A DNA stretch of 64,000 nucleotides from Mercenaria mercenaria (taxonomy: Eukaryota; Mollusca; Bivalvia; Venerida; Veneridae), in contig NC_069362.1 in assembly GCF_021730395.1 (NCBI RefSeq), positions 75,594,001-75,658,000 on the forward strand. The letters run 5' to 3'. The notes below the pieces were generated by a model. The model saw nothing but the letters and a program-made list of their open reading frames with translations. It did not search any database and was not told the origin of the DNA. The position numbers and the translations under genes were made by a program. This document shows, piece by piece, positions 10,301 to 20,521 of the stretch (position 1 is its first letter; each line of letters starts with the position of its first letter).

Positions 10301-10801
10301 ATCAAAATATTTTCCTATTTAAATTTGATTGTGATCGATTTTTATTAATTACATATAAATGTCTGTTGTCTGGACTTAAGTTTCAGTTGTGTATAAAGGG
10401 GTATTTACGACTATATTACCGAAAACGAAAGTACACTTTGACAGGTGGCGCGAAATGATAATGATTTCAGACTGGTTTGCAAACTGTTTTAACACTAAGG
10501 TTCAATGATTTTAATGCTAGTGGAGCAGTCTAAAATATCATGGTCTGCCTCGGGCACGATTACAGCAGGTAATATTGTTTAACTGTTTGCTAATTATGTC
10601 AATGCCCCCCGGCGTGTATCACTCGATAAAAAGGGGGCAATAAAGCAGTGTATTATAATCACAGAGGCAAAAAAGGGAAGTTTGGCTAAAAAAAAGAAAT
10701 GAATGGTTGTAAAACGGGCAGGGTGCCTGGCGGGGCAACAGGGCGGAACGAATTTCGGAACGGGCGATGCGCCCTGCTGTAAATAGCTAGCTGGAGCACT
10801 G
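7379..10801. mobile_element. CAG-ended DNA transposon, non-autonomous, 3.4 kb
   Basis: Terminal inverted repeats CAGTGCTCCAGCTAG at 7379-7393 and its complement at 10787-10801, flanked by the 5-bp direct repeat AGTTA (7374-7378, 10802-10806). GC-rich subterminal segments lie at 7,410-7,520, 9,440-9,610 and 10,700-10,790. No transposase frame is visible. The CAG ends suggest an hAT-like element with a short duplication. It contains a nested repeat element at 8192-9219 and lies within the snoRNA locus. Confidence 0.75.
8192..9219 (+). mobile_element. B-type repeat element (AGCTCATCTG ... GTGCTCTTGTT)
   Basis: Begins AGCTCATCTGATTTTTTG, then a GTCGGC-rich tract, about four units of 175 bp containing TTGGTTAAGTTTTATGTTT, and ends CAGATGAGC ... 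GGTGCTCTTGTT. The same family occurs reversed at 60773-62896. Confidence 0.8.
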
Positions 10802-10824
10802 AGTTAATTATCCAGATAACCAAA

Positions 10825-10897
10825 AAGGAAGCATGATGAAATTGTGAGCACTGGGTTATGAATACAGTGATTCTACTTGCCACACTGATTCTTCCTT
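10825..10897 (+). ncRNA. C/D-box snoRNA, family 1, copy 15 (stem AAGGAAG/CTTCCTT)
   Basis: The guide GAGCACTGGG, D' ATGA, C' TGATT and TGCCACA-CTGA are all kept, while the terminal stem is a wholly different but perfect 7-bp pair. This is paired change relative to the AACAAG/CTTGTT copies. Confidence 0.9.
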
Positions 10898-10904
10898 GCT
10901 TAGT

Positions 10905-11170
10905 GCCTCCATGCCTGAGTGGTTATGGTCGCTTCTATTGCTTTCCCCTCAGTGCTGTTGGTTTGAAACTCGCTTACAGTGTATAATCCTTTCATGTTTG
11001 CAAGCCATGCAGTAGGCTTGTGGAAAGTCAATGATTCTAATCTATCCAGATGCCCATCCATGTGAGAAATAATGCTTGGAGGGGCACCTGTGGTCTTCTT
11101 TCCAGCGTACAAAGCTGGAAAATTGCCATGTGATCAATAACTGTTTCGATGTGACATAAAACCCATTAAA
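10905..11170 (+). mobile_element. tRNA-derived SINE, diverged full-length copy
   Basis: The head has an A box (GCCTGAGTGGTTATGGTC) and B box (GGTTTGAAACTC). The body carries GGAGGGGCACCTG, and the 3' end GATGTGACATAAAACCC resembles the GTGCGACGTTAAACCCAAC tail of abundant bivalve SINEs (recalled). Confidence 0.7.
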
Positions 11171-11530
11171 ATTCTCCAATTATTTAAGAGCACAGTTTGT
11201 ATGGAGTGTTGTTTGGATCTCTTTAAGTATCTATGATGTATAGCTATTTACCCTGTGTGATTGTCAGTTAACTGACCAGGGGCATATATACACATATTGC
11301 AGTTTTACTGTGATTATCAGTTCTTAAACCATATTAGGAGAACATTTACTGTTGAAAGCATATATATTAAGTGTTAAAAGGCAACTATTGTTACCTGGTT
11401 GATGTTGTTAATTATTTTGAAATTTAAGGCAGACCAACTGATCTACTTAACTTCCTTCAGTTGCTTGTAAAAGAAGATACTAAGTATAATATACTGATTC
11501 TTCTCCAAAAAAAAAAAAAAAACAAGACTT

Positions 11531-11601
11531 ACAGGAGTGATGAAACTGTAAGCACTGGGTTATGAAATAGACTGTTGATTCTACCTGCCACACTGACCTG
11601 T
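11531..11601 (+). ncRNA. C/D-box snoRNA, family 1, copy 16 (stem ACAGG/CCTGT)
   Basis: Box C GTGATGA, guide AAGCACTGGG, D' ATGA, C' TGATT, box D CTGA. The stem differs again yet still pairs. It lies 75 bp upstream of an RPL34 exon, a usual intronic position for C/D snoRNAs. Confidence 0.9.
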
Positions 11602-11676
11602 TATATAATATTTTCATGTTGTTAGAATTCATGTATAGGTAAACTTGATATTAATGTTAATAAATTGTTTTAACAG

Positions 11677-11780
11677 ATCACTCCAGCAAGACCTAAAGAA
11701 CTTATGTCCATGTCAAAGAGACTGAAGACTGTATCAAGAACATACGGAGGTTCAAGATGCCACAAATGTGTCCGAGACAG
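11677..11780 (+). CDS. RPL34: RPL34 penultimate coding exon
   Basis: 104 nt, bounded by AG at 11675-11676 and GT at 11781-11782. It enters in phase 0 (ATC ACT CCA) and leaves two bases into an Arg codon. Confidence 0.93.
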
Positions 11781-13981
11781 GTTTGTATACTGACTACATG
11801 TTTTAATCACATTGCTAGAAGATAAGTGTTAATACATCATTTTCTGTGAAATCGTCATGGAGGATTGAACTTGAGACTTCTATATTAGTATTTTTGCTCT
11901 CAGTAGGGGAAACTTCCAATTCAGGAATTTAACCACTTGGTTTTTTATACAGACAGATTGAAACTATACCTCGATAATGATGCCATGTATATTCTTGAAC
12001 TTCAGGCATTTCAAATAAAACCAGTAAAAGAAAGTGATTTTTGCTTCCCAAACAGCAATTAAGTTACTGTAATGAGTAACAAGTTTCCCTTTCAGGAAGT
12101 AGGAGAAAACCATAAAGTTGGTTTTCAAAAGGGAAGTTTCCCCTTCTGTCTCTAGAGGGCAAAAACGTTCACTTAGATGAAGTTATTAACATAAACAAAT
12201 TAGGTCATAGTAGTTTGAGGAATACATCTTAGTGCCTTAAGTTCCAGAAGGTACAGGAGATTTACGCACAACCTAGAGCCCAACAGATACTGTATAGTTT
12301 GTTGGGTGTAGAAATTGTGCTAAATAAAATGCTACATATTGTGAATGATACACCCTTTTGGGTGTTGTACATTTATGTAGGTACATGTATACAAATAAAA
12401 CTGTCCATTTGAACAGTGTGGCTTCTACACATTAAGATCAGATAATGCTAGTCCTCATTTATATTTCAAGGTGCCTGTTATTGGAATATACTAGCTCTGA
12501 AATGAACATGAAACATGCAATATTATGTTGTTACTGACCAGGAGCATATTGTTAGAAATAATAACACTAACAGTGCTTTTGGTAGCGAAAATTATTTTCA
12601 AATTAAATGGCCAGTGTTTAAACAGGCATTGAAAGGTCTTGGAATAAGGTATGGCTGGACAGTCAGTGAGTTCCGCAGTGCTGAACTTTTGTAAAATGTT
12701 CTTTAAATAATGTTCTGTGAGTATTCGGTGCTATTGGCAGGGCAATAAAGCAGTTTTGGGGATTTAAATTTCCTCATTTAAGCTTTCCATCAAATTAGTC
12801 ATTACATTATACAGAAATTTAACTCCATGAAACTTTATAGGAATGTTGTTCAGCTTGTGTTATTACGCACCACTGGTTTAATTTGGGAGTGTACGGAGGG
12901 GCACCTGGGGTCCTCCTCCACCATCAAAGCTGAAAAGTCACCATACGACTTTTAATTGTGTCAGTGTGACATTAAACCCAACCAAAAAGAAAGAAACATT
13001 AAGTTGTAGTTTTACTCCGGATACCTGTGTCCTATGGACACTCACCTGGTTAACCCAAGGGAGTAGCAGTTTGTAACATAAGCATAATCAAAACAATTTT
13101 TACATCAATTTTCTGCTCCTAGTGCAGCAGTTTTCACCATACATAAATTCATGTAAACTATTCTTGAAAAGCAAATGAGCAATGTTGAAATAAGAAATAC
13201 AATAATATGATGTGTTCACAGGCACAACCTAGAGCCTATCTGGTACTGTTATAGTAAGATAGGTGTAGAAATTGTGCAATACTAAGTGCTGTAGCTATAA
13301 AGTATAATGTGTCGGTGTCTTTTAAAGGTACTGATGTAATAAGCTACCGGACAGCATTATAGCCATGCTTTTATATGTATTTATTGAAACTTGTATTTTA
13401 ACCATGAAATTTCTAGGTGGGCAGAATTTATTTCATTTGCTCCATTGTGAAATCAAATCCTGTTTGTTTTGTCTATTAAACTTTAAAAAATAATTAATTT
13501 CTGACAGAGTGTAATATGAATCACATGTACACATAAGCACAAGCTAGTCATATTTTAACTATGTTAGAAGACATACATATAAGATATAATATGTGTTTCA
13601 TTTTATTGAGTTTCCTTTTAGAATTTATTTTTGACCATATGAATTGCGGCTCAATTACTCGTTTCATATGAAAACTTGCTGAACCTCCAAGTAGTTTTGA
13701 AACCAGTTTCAGCATCTTAGTCATATACATTAACATGCATGTGTGCTTGTATAGCAAAATGATGATACTGTGAGCATTGGGCAATGATACTGTATGATTA
13801 CAAATGCCACACTGAATTTTGCTGTAGAGATGACACTTCCGTTTCTTACTTTAAGATAGTGAATGTGTTTTATTTCAACATAATGCTGTGTTCTTTCAGA
13901 ATCATCAGAGCTTTTCTCATTGAAGAACAGAAAATTGTGGTTCGTGTACTCAAAGCACAGGAAGCCAGCAAGAAGTCATGA
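11677..13981 (+). CDS. RPL34: Ribosomal protein L34 (eL34), 3' part: last two coding exons
   Basis: Structural protein of the cytosolic 60S subunit. Exon 11677-11780 follows a TTTTAACAG acceptor and encodes 34 residues including [21 protein letters not shown]; a codon split AG|A joins it to exon 13900-13981, which encodes [20 protein letters not shown] and a short EASKKS tail, then TGA. This matches the C-terminal half of animal eL34 (human AYGGSMCAKCVRDR and [18 protein letters not shown]), with the intron at the place I recall from the human gene. The CxxC pair keeps part of the family zinc-binding site. The N-terminal half (about 55 residues) was not found in 1-11676, so it should lie upstream of the window. 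The 2.1-kb intron between these exons carries two H/ACA snoRNAs and one C/D snoRNA, and the preceding intron carries many more, fitting the common use of ribosomal protein genes as snoRNA hosts. Confidence 0.93.
12266..12388 (+). ncRNA. H/ACA-box snoRNA, copy 1 (RPL34 intron)
   Basis: 5' hairpin: basal stem GCACAA/TTGTGC, pocket strands CCTAGAG and TGTAGAAA, upper stem CCCAACA/TGTTGGG. It is followed by H box AAATAA. 3' hairpin: basal stem CTACAT/ATGTAG with perfect apical ACACCC-TTTT-GGGTGT. ACA at 12383-12385 lies three bases before the expected 3' end. The layout and 123-nt length fit canonical box H/ACA pseudouridylation guides. The rRNA target was not identified. Confidence 0.8.
12890..12997 (+). 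mobile_element. SINE 3' fragment
   Basis: Same 3' region as the SINE at 10905 (GGAGGGGCACCTGGGGTC, GTGTGACATTAAACCCAACC, then an A-rich tail), without the tRNA head. In the RPL34 intron between the two H/ACA snoRNAs. Confidence 0.7.
13222..13356 (+). ncRNA. H/ACA-box snoRNA, copy 2 (same RPL34 intron)
   Basis: Paralog of 12266-12388: the same basal stem GCACAA/TTGTGC and the same pocket strands, but the upper stem is CCTATCT/AGATAGG, so it changed on both sides and still pairs. H box ATACTA follows. The 3' half is more diverged, with GTAGCT/AGCTAC and an ACA at 13351-13353. Confidence 0.75.
13753..13823 (+). ncRNA. C/D-box snoRNA, family 1, copy 17 (stem AGCAAA/TTTGCT)
   Basis: Box C ATGATGA, guide GAGCATTGGG (one C-to-T change keeping a G-U pair with 28S), D' ATGA, box D CTGA. 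It sits 76 bp upstream of the last RPL34 exon, so it is certainly intronic to RPL34. Most diverged copy, hence probably an old member of the family. Confidence 0.88.
13900..13981 (+). CDS. RPL34: RPL34 last coding exon
   Basis: 82 nt after the acceptor TTCTTTCAG. It completes the split Arg codon and ends with TGA at 13979-13981. Confidence 0.93.
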
Positions 13982-14006
13982 TCATTTTAATTGTAGACAT
14001 GGTGTA

Positions 14007-14012
14007 AATAAA
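14007..14012 (+). promoter_or_regulatory. RPL34: RPL34 poly(A) signal
   Basis: Canonical AATAAA 26 bp after the stop codon, giving the very short 3' UTR typical of ribosomal protein mRNAs. Confidence 0.8.
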
Positions 14013-14456
14013 GAGAAAAACTTCACATGTGGTTGTTATATACAGCATATTAACACCCCCACCCACACCCCCTCTGAGTCCCCTCACATGACCTCATGAC
14101 ATATTAGCATCTGGAAGATTGACAACATTGCCTCAGATAAATTTATACTTAAGTTTAGCATGGTTAAAATGAGAGACCAGAGACGAGAATGTTTTTGCCC
14201 TGTCAGTAAGTCGCACTTCATTTCCAATCAATAACGGGAGAACCATTTGACCTAGAACCTTCAGACTTAATAAGAGTGACACGGCTTATTGAGTAGATGA
14301 CCCTTAATGTTTATGGGGTCACTCCATCAAAGGTCAAGGTCACTGGGGTCTGAACATAGAAAACCATTTCCGATCAGTAACTTGAGAACCACTTGACCCA
14401 GAATGTTGAAACTTCATAGGATGATTGGACATGCAGAGTAGATGACGCATGTTGTT

Positions 14457-17226
14457 AGCTCACCTGAGCATTGCTCAGGTGAGTTTTTTCTGATCGCTCG
14501 ATGTCCAGCGTCCGTTGTCTGTCAACATTTAGCTTGTGTATGCGATAGAGGCTGTATTTTTCAACTGATCTTCATGAAATTTGGTCAGAATGATTACCTT
14601 GATGAAATCTAGGCAGAGTTTGAAAATGGGTCATCTGGGGTCAAAAACTAGGTCACTAGGTCAAATCAAAGAAAACCCTTGTGTATGTGATAGAGGCTGT
14701 ATTTTTCAATTAATCTTCATGAATTTTGGTCAGAATGATAACCTTGATGAATCTAGGTCGAGTTCGAAAATGGATCATCTTGGGTCAAAAACCAGGTCAC
14801 TAGGTCAAATCAAAGAAAAACCTTGTGTATGCGATAGAGGCTGTATTTTTCAATTGATCTTCATGACATTTGGTCAAAACGATTGCATTGATGAAATAAA
14901 GGTCAAGTTTGAATATGGGTCATCTAGGATCAAAAAGTAGGTCACTAGGTCAAATCTAAGAAAAACCTTGTGTATGCGATAGAGGCTATATTTATGTCTC
15001 CCCCAGGAGACATTGTTTTTGCCCTGTCCGTCCGTCTGTACGCCACACTTCATTTCCGAGCAATAACTGGAGAACCATTTGACCTAGAACCTTCAAACTT
15101 CATAGGGTTGTAGGGCTGCTGGAGTAGACGACCCCTATTGTTTTTGGGGTCACTCCGTCAAAGGTCAAGGTCACAGGGGCCTGAACATTGAAAACCATTT
15201 CCGATCAATAACTAGAGAACCACTTGACCCAGAATGTTGAAACTTCATAAGGTGATTGGTCATGAAGAGTAGATGACCTCTATTGATTTTGGGGTCACTC
15301 TGTCAAAGGTCAAGGTCACAGGGGCCTGAACATTGAAAAGCATTTCCGATCAATAACTAGAGAACTACTTGACCCAGAATGTTGAAACTTCATAGGATGA
15401 TTGATCATAAAGAGTAGATGACCCCTATTGATTTTGGGGTCACTCCATCAAAGGTCAAGGTCACAGGGGCCTGAACATATAAAAGCATTTCCGATCAATA
15501 ACTAGAGAACCACTTGACCCAGAATGTTGAAACTTCATAGGATGATTGGTCATGAAGAGTAGATGACCCCTATTGATTTTGGGGTCACTCATTCAAAGGT
15601 CAAGGTCACAGGGGCCTGAACATTGAAAACCATTTCCGGTCAGTAACTTGAGAACCACTTGACCCAGAATGTTGAAACTTAATAGGATGATTGGTCATGC
15701 AGAGTAGATGACCCCTAACGATTTTGGGGTCACTCTATGAAAGGTCAAGGTCACAGGGGCCTGAACATTGAAAACCTTTTCCGGTCAGTAACTTGAGAAC
15801 CACTTGACCCAGAATGATGAAACTTCATAGGATGATTGGTCATGCAGAGTAGATGACCCCTATTGTTTTTGGGGTCACTCCGTTAAAGGTCAAGGTCACG
15901 GGCCTGAACATTGATAACCAGTTCCGATCAATAACTTGAGAACCACTTGACCCAGAATGTTGAAACTTCATAGGATGATTGAACATGCAGAGTAGATGAC
16001 CCCTATTGATTTTTGGGTCAGTCTATTAAAGGTCAAGGTTACAGTGGCCTGTTCATGTAAAATCATTTTTTGGAAATAACTTGAGAACCACTTGACCTAC
16101 AATGTTGAAACTTGATAGGATGATTGGACATGCAGAGTAGATGACCCCTATTTATTTTGAGGTCACTTGATCAAAGGTCAAGGTCCCAGGAGCCTGAACA
16201 GTGACTTGAGAACCACTAGGCCAAGAATGTTGAAATTTAGCGGGATGACTGGACATGCCAAGTAGATGATCCCTATTGCAGCTAACCATCAGTGTCTCTT
16301 TGACTTTCGCTCCTGACCCCTATTGACTTCTTGCCTATAGGACTTTGCATTGGGGGAGACATGCGCTTTTTTACAAAAGCATTTTCTAGTTTTCCATTGA
16401 TCTTCCTGAAATTAAGTCAGAATGATTGCCTTGATGAAATCTAGGTCGAGTTTGAATATGGGTCATCTGAGGTCAAAAACTAGGTCACTTGGTCAAATTA
16501 AAGAAAAGTCTTATGTATGCGATAGAGGCTGTATTTTTCAATTGATATTCATGAAATTTCCTCAGAATGATTGCCTTGATAAAATCTATGTTGAGTTTGA
16601 TTATGGGTCATTGGACTCAAAAAGTAGGTCACTAGGTCAAATCAAAGAAAACCCTTCTGTATGCGATAGAGGCTGTATTTTTCAATTAATCTTCATGAAA
16701 TTTGGTCAGAATGATTGCCTTGTTGTAATCTAGGTCAAGTTCAATTATGGATCATCTGGGTCAAAAAGTAGGTCACTAGGTTAAATCAAAGAAAAATCTT
16801 GTGTATGCGATAGAGGCTATTTTTCAACTGATCTTCATGAAATTTTTTCAGAATGATAGCCTTGATGAAATCTAGGTCAAGTTCGAATATGGGTCATCTG
16901 GGTTTACAAACTAGGTCACTAAGTCAAATCAAGGAAAAACCGTGTATGCAGTAGGGACTGCATTTTACACTGGATTTCATAAAATTTGGTCAGAATGGTT
17001 GGCTTGATGAAATCTAGGTCAAGTTCGAATATGGGTAGTCTGGGGTCAAAAACTAGGTCACTAGGTCAAATCAAAGAAAATACTTATTTATACTCAAGAT
17101 TTTTTGCTCCAATTTTAATAATTGGTCAGAACATTTTTTTCCATGAAATCATTAGGTCAAACATGTTTACACTGTTATGGTGTGTTTCTCAGGTGAGCAA
17201 CCTAGGGCCATCTTGGCCCTCTTGTT
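14457..17226 (+). mobile_element. A-type repeat element, GAGCATTGCTC subfamily, itself interrupted
   Basis: Starts AGCTCACCTGAGCATTGCTC and ends GGGCCATCTTGGCCCTCTTGTT. Units contain GATAGAGGCTGTATTTTTCA and CTAGGTCACTAGGTCAAATC. It sits in a T run of the surrounding C-type element and is split by 14994-16391. Confidence 0.82.
14994..16391 (+). mobile_element. C-type repeat element nested inside the A-type element
   Basis: Begins ATGTCTCCCCCAGGAGACA and ends GGGGGAGACATGCGC ... CAAAAGCATTTTCTAG, with about nine units of 130 bp. On both sides is a broken A-type unit (GAGGCTATATTT on the left, TTCCATTGATCTTC on the right). Confidence 0.8.
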
Positions 17227-17652
17227 TTTAGGGTCACTCCATGAACGGTTATGGGGGCCTGAACATGGAAAACCATTTCTGATCAATAACTTGAGAACCA
17301 CTTTACCCGGAATGTTGAAACTTCATAGGATGATTGGACATGCAGAGTAGATGACCCCTGTTGTTTTTGGGGTCACTATGAACGGTTACGGGGGCCTGAA
17401 CATGGAAAACCATTTCCGATCAATAACTTGAGAACCACGACCCAGAATATTGAGACTTCATAGGATGATTGGACATGCAGAGTGGATAACCCCTATTGTT
17501 TCTGGGGTTACTCTATAAAAGGTCAAGGTCGCAACAAACAGAACATGGAAATCCATTTCCAGTTAATAACTTTAGAAGTATTTGACCTAGAACCTTCAAA
17601 TTTCATAGGGTGATAGGAATTACAGAGTAGATGACCCCTATTGTTTTCAGCT

Positions 17653-18440
17653 CACATGTCGCATATTCATGCATCTGTCAACAATTTTTAGTCTGCACAA
17701 CAGTGGTTTCATTTATGATTTTATTTTAACCAAACTTGCACACATCTTGTATCACCACAAGATTTTGGTTCCTTTCTTAACTAGCTAGATTCTATCCTGA
17801 GTTACGTCCCCTTAAAGGTCCAAAATTAGCTATTTTGGCTTTTGCAGTCATATAGAGACTTCATTTATGATACAAACTTTCAAAATATTTTCAACAACAA
17901 TAAATCTTGGATTCCATGACGAATCTGTCAGATCCAATTGTAGGTTCCAGTTATTTTATATCTGATTACCTCCCCTGATTTAATAAAAATGGATTTATAT
18001 CAGTAAGTACTTACAGGACTTACTTGAAATTTCATTATTGTCATTAGTTGGACTGAGACAATCGGGGTAGATAACTATGGACTGATTTTATGTCAAATTA
18101 CCTCTATTTCAAATTAAAATTGGAATATCTCTGTAACTAATGAAGATACTGATCTGAAATTTCATTTATGTCAACAGATGGACTTGAACAATCAATGAAG
18201 ATACATATTGACTGAATTTATGACAAATTACCTCCCAGTGTCCATCGTCGTCGTCAACAATTTGACTCTAGAGGTCACAAATTTGAGCAACTCTTAATGA
18301 AACTTGGTCAGAATGTTACCCTCAATGAAATCTTGGATGAGTTCAATATTGGGTCAAATCAAAGGAAAAGATTGTTGACACTCTAGAGGCCACATTTATG
18401 ACTATATCTTCATGAAATGTTCTTTGGTCCAATTTACTAT
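17653..18440. repeat. Diverged repeat-derived DNA, no gene seen
   Basis: Weakly periodic sequence with recurring TTCATTTATG and AATTACCTCCC phrases and, near 18,265-18,400, a decayed A-type unit (GACTCTAGAGGTCACA). No coding signal. Confidence 0.45.
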
Positions 18441-18781
18441 GACTGTTCATACAGAGGTGGCTACATTTTTATATCCCGTATTAGAAATAATGAACCGTTT
18501 TATACAACTTTCTTATAGGTAGGTATTTTATTACAAAGTTACATACCTTTTATGTGGTATAAAGATCTATTAATTTAAGTTAAAGCAAGTCAACTAATAA
18601 GAAAGTGACCATACTATTGGAGACCCTGTTTGTACCATGCTGTATTAAATTGCACGGATGGGCAAAGTTGTTTATCCAAACACTCATTTTGGTGAACATT
18701 ATTTTTCTCTGCACATTCATTAATTCTTGGAGAAAGTTTGCAAGAGCTTTGAGTATATCCAACACGGGTAGAAATACAAAA

Positions 18782-19016
18782 TTGAGCCGTGCCATGGGAA
18801 AACCAACATGGTGTGCGACCAGCATGGATCCAGACCAGCCTGCGCATCCGCGCAGTCTGGTCAGGATCCATCCTGTTCGCTAACAGTTTCTCCAATTACA
18901 ATAGGCTTTAAAAGCGAACAGCATGGAGCCTGACCAGACTGCGCGGATGCGCAGGCTGGTCTGGATCCATGCTGGTCGCAAACCCACTATGTTGGTTTTC
19001 TCATGGCATGACTCAA
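18782..19016. mobile_element. Foldback/MITE-like element with arms of about 100 bp
   Basis: Two long inverted arms, from TTGAGCCGTGCCATGGG to CTCATGGCATGACTCAA, each carrying a GCGCATCCGCGC-type palindrome core and a CAGCATGGATCC segment, separated by about 30 bp. The GC content is well above its surroundings. Overlapping open frames on both strands are an effect of the symmetry. Confidence 0.75.
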
Positions 19017-19640
19017 ACAGCTGGGTTGAACAATAGATCCATCATTCCATGTGCTCTATATTGTTTTCTGTTCTGCAAAAAAGTGGAGGATATTAAATGG
19101 TAAAAAGCAGCAACATTATGTCTGCCTCATTTTATGAGAGGCAATGTTTTTGCTTCTGCTGTCTGCATCATGCATTTTATTTGTCCCCGCTACACAGCCA
19201 AATGGATTCTCAAAGTGTAGTTATGCATATTGTTGGCTATACTAATTTTTAGTGAAGTTCTGGCCCCTCTATTAAATAAGCTGGCCTTATGAGTTATCAC
19301 CTTTGATCTTTATTCTTTGAAGAGGTTCTTTCACTTATCTTCAAACTGCTGCCTGGATCTGAATACCAGTTAAAATGCACAACTTTCAAACAACTTTGAA
19401 GTTTTAATGGCATGTCAGTTTAATATTGAAACTGCAATCGACTGAGATGAACAATACTAATAAAATGGATTAAAATGATCAAAATTATGCAGAAACTAAT
19501 AATGTGTAGAACATGAATGACCCTGTTTTGTGAAATTCAAGTCCTTTGAATAATGGCATTTTGACAATAGAACCTGTAGACAGGTTATGGACTGGAAAAG
19601 AAACATGACAGTTCATATTTATTTCACCTTTAAAACGATT

Positions 19641-19850
19641 TACTGTGAAATCATTAATATTCTTGGGGGACTAATTTTCATTGATTTCGTGGGTGAGTAA
19701 ATCCACAAAATTTAATCCCAACGAACAAGTAAAATTCCCACTTATATTATGTTGGAAAGTTGAAATCCACGAATTCATATCCCGACGAAATTTCAGTTTT
19801 GCCCAAAACCACGAAATTTCTTGCCCACGAAATTAAGTGATTTTACAGTA
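19641..19850. mobile_element. MITE, TACTGT-ended
   Basis: Inverted ends TACTGTGAAATCATTAAT and its near-complement TTAAGTGATTTTACAGTA, about 210 bp apart, rich in CCACGAAATT phrases on both strands. Non-coding. Confidence 0.7.
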
Positions 19851-20128
19851 TTACACAGTCTTATGGTGAAAGTTTGTGCTAAGTTATTTGAATATTCATC
19901 TATGTATAAAAGTTACAGATATACAGACAAGAAAAATGATATAAAATCTTGGCCTCTCAAGTGTGATCTTGACCTTTGATTTAGATGTTACAATCTTATG
20001 TTGCTGGTTTAACTAAGAGGGGTAATGAAGAATCATATAACATATAGTTTTCTTTATTCATTGTAACTGAATTATTAGAAATGTCCAAACATATAGAGTA
20101 TAAAGAGGCAGTGTTATCAATAAAAGAA

Positions 20129-20325
20129 AGGGGAGCGGTGGTCTAGTGGATAAGGTGTCGGCCGCTCAATCCAGGGGTCGTGGGTTCGAGCCCCACTGGG
20201 GTCACGACCATGACTTCTCATATGACACCAGTACTGGTTTTTCCAGGAAGCGGACTCGAGAGTGGTTAAAATAAGCTTGAAGCTTCCATCACAATCAAGC
20301 TAAAATAAATTAGTATAAACTAATA
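20129..20325 (+). mobile_element. tRNA-derived SINE
   Basis: The head resembles a tRNA: A box GTGGTCTAGTGGATAAGG, B box GGGTTCGAGCCCC. A tail region follows (CAGTACTGGTTTTTCCAGG) and an AT-rich 3' end. An antisense head fragment of a related SINE lies at 42385-42460. Confidence 0.75.
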
Positions 20326-20485
20326 AAAGAAACACGTCTTTCCCCTGACCCTGGGAACTTGAGAGATTCTACTCGGAGCCCTTTTTCATACAGGATCAAA
20401 GGATACCAAAACTGACGATATGTCCGTCATTCTGACCTTCCCATGTCCTCCGATCTGACCACCCGGTGACAAGTATTTTCTAGAC

Positions 20486-20521
20486 GACTATATTACAAAA
20501 TGCGCATTTTGTAATATAGTC
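20486..20521. repeat. Perfect 36-bp palindrome
   Basis: GACTATATTACAAAATGC followed directly by its exact complement, without a spacer. It can form a cruciform with an 18-bp stem. Confidence 0.9.

Larger units (their letters stand above)
14175..17652 (+). mobile_element. C-type repeat element, split by a nested element
   Basis: The halves 14175-14456 and 17227-17652 carry the same 130-bp unit (CATTTCCGATCAATAACT, GAACCACTTGACC, GTAGATGACCCCTATTG) and read continuously once 14457-17226 is removed. Confidence 0.75.

Noticed and set aside
1-11676. N-terminal exons of RPL34 inside the window
   Set aside because: I looked for the family segments LTYRRRLSYNT and KxGKAPKC on the plus strand and saw none, so they are placed upstream of the window.
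14581-17231. Open frames of 80-120 codons with repeated LGSKTRSLGQIKEN-like peptides
   Set aside because: They are translations of the 145-bp non-coding repeat units; peptide periodicity follows the DNA unit and frames are cut at random.
18580-18895. Frames on both strands containing MDPDQTARMRRLVWIHAGRT
   Set aside because: They come from the inverted arms of a foldback repeat; this peptide is a common artefact of such repeats.
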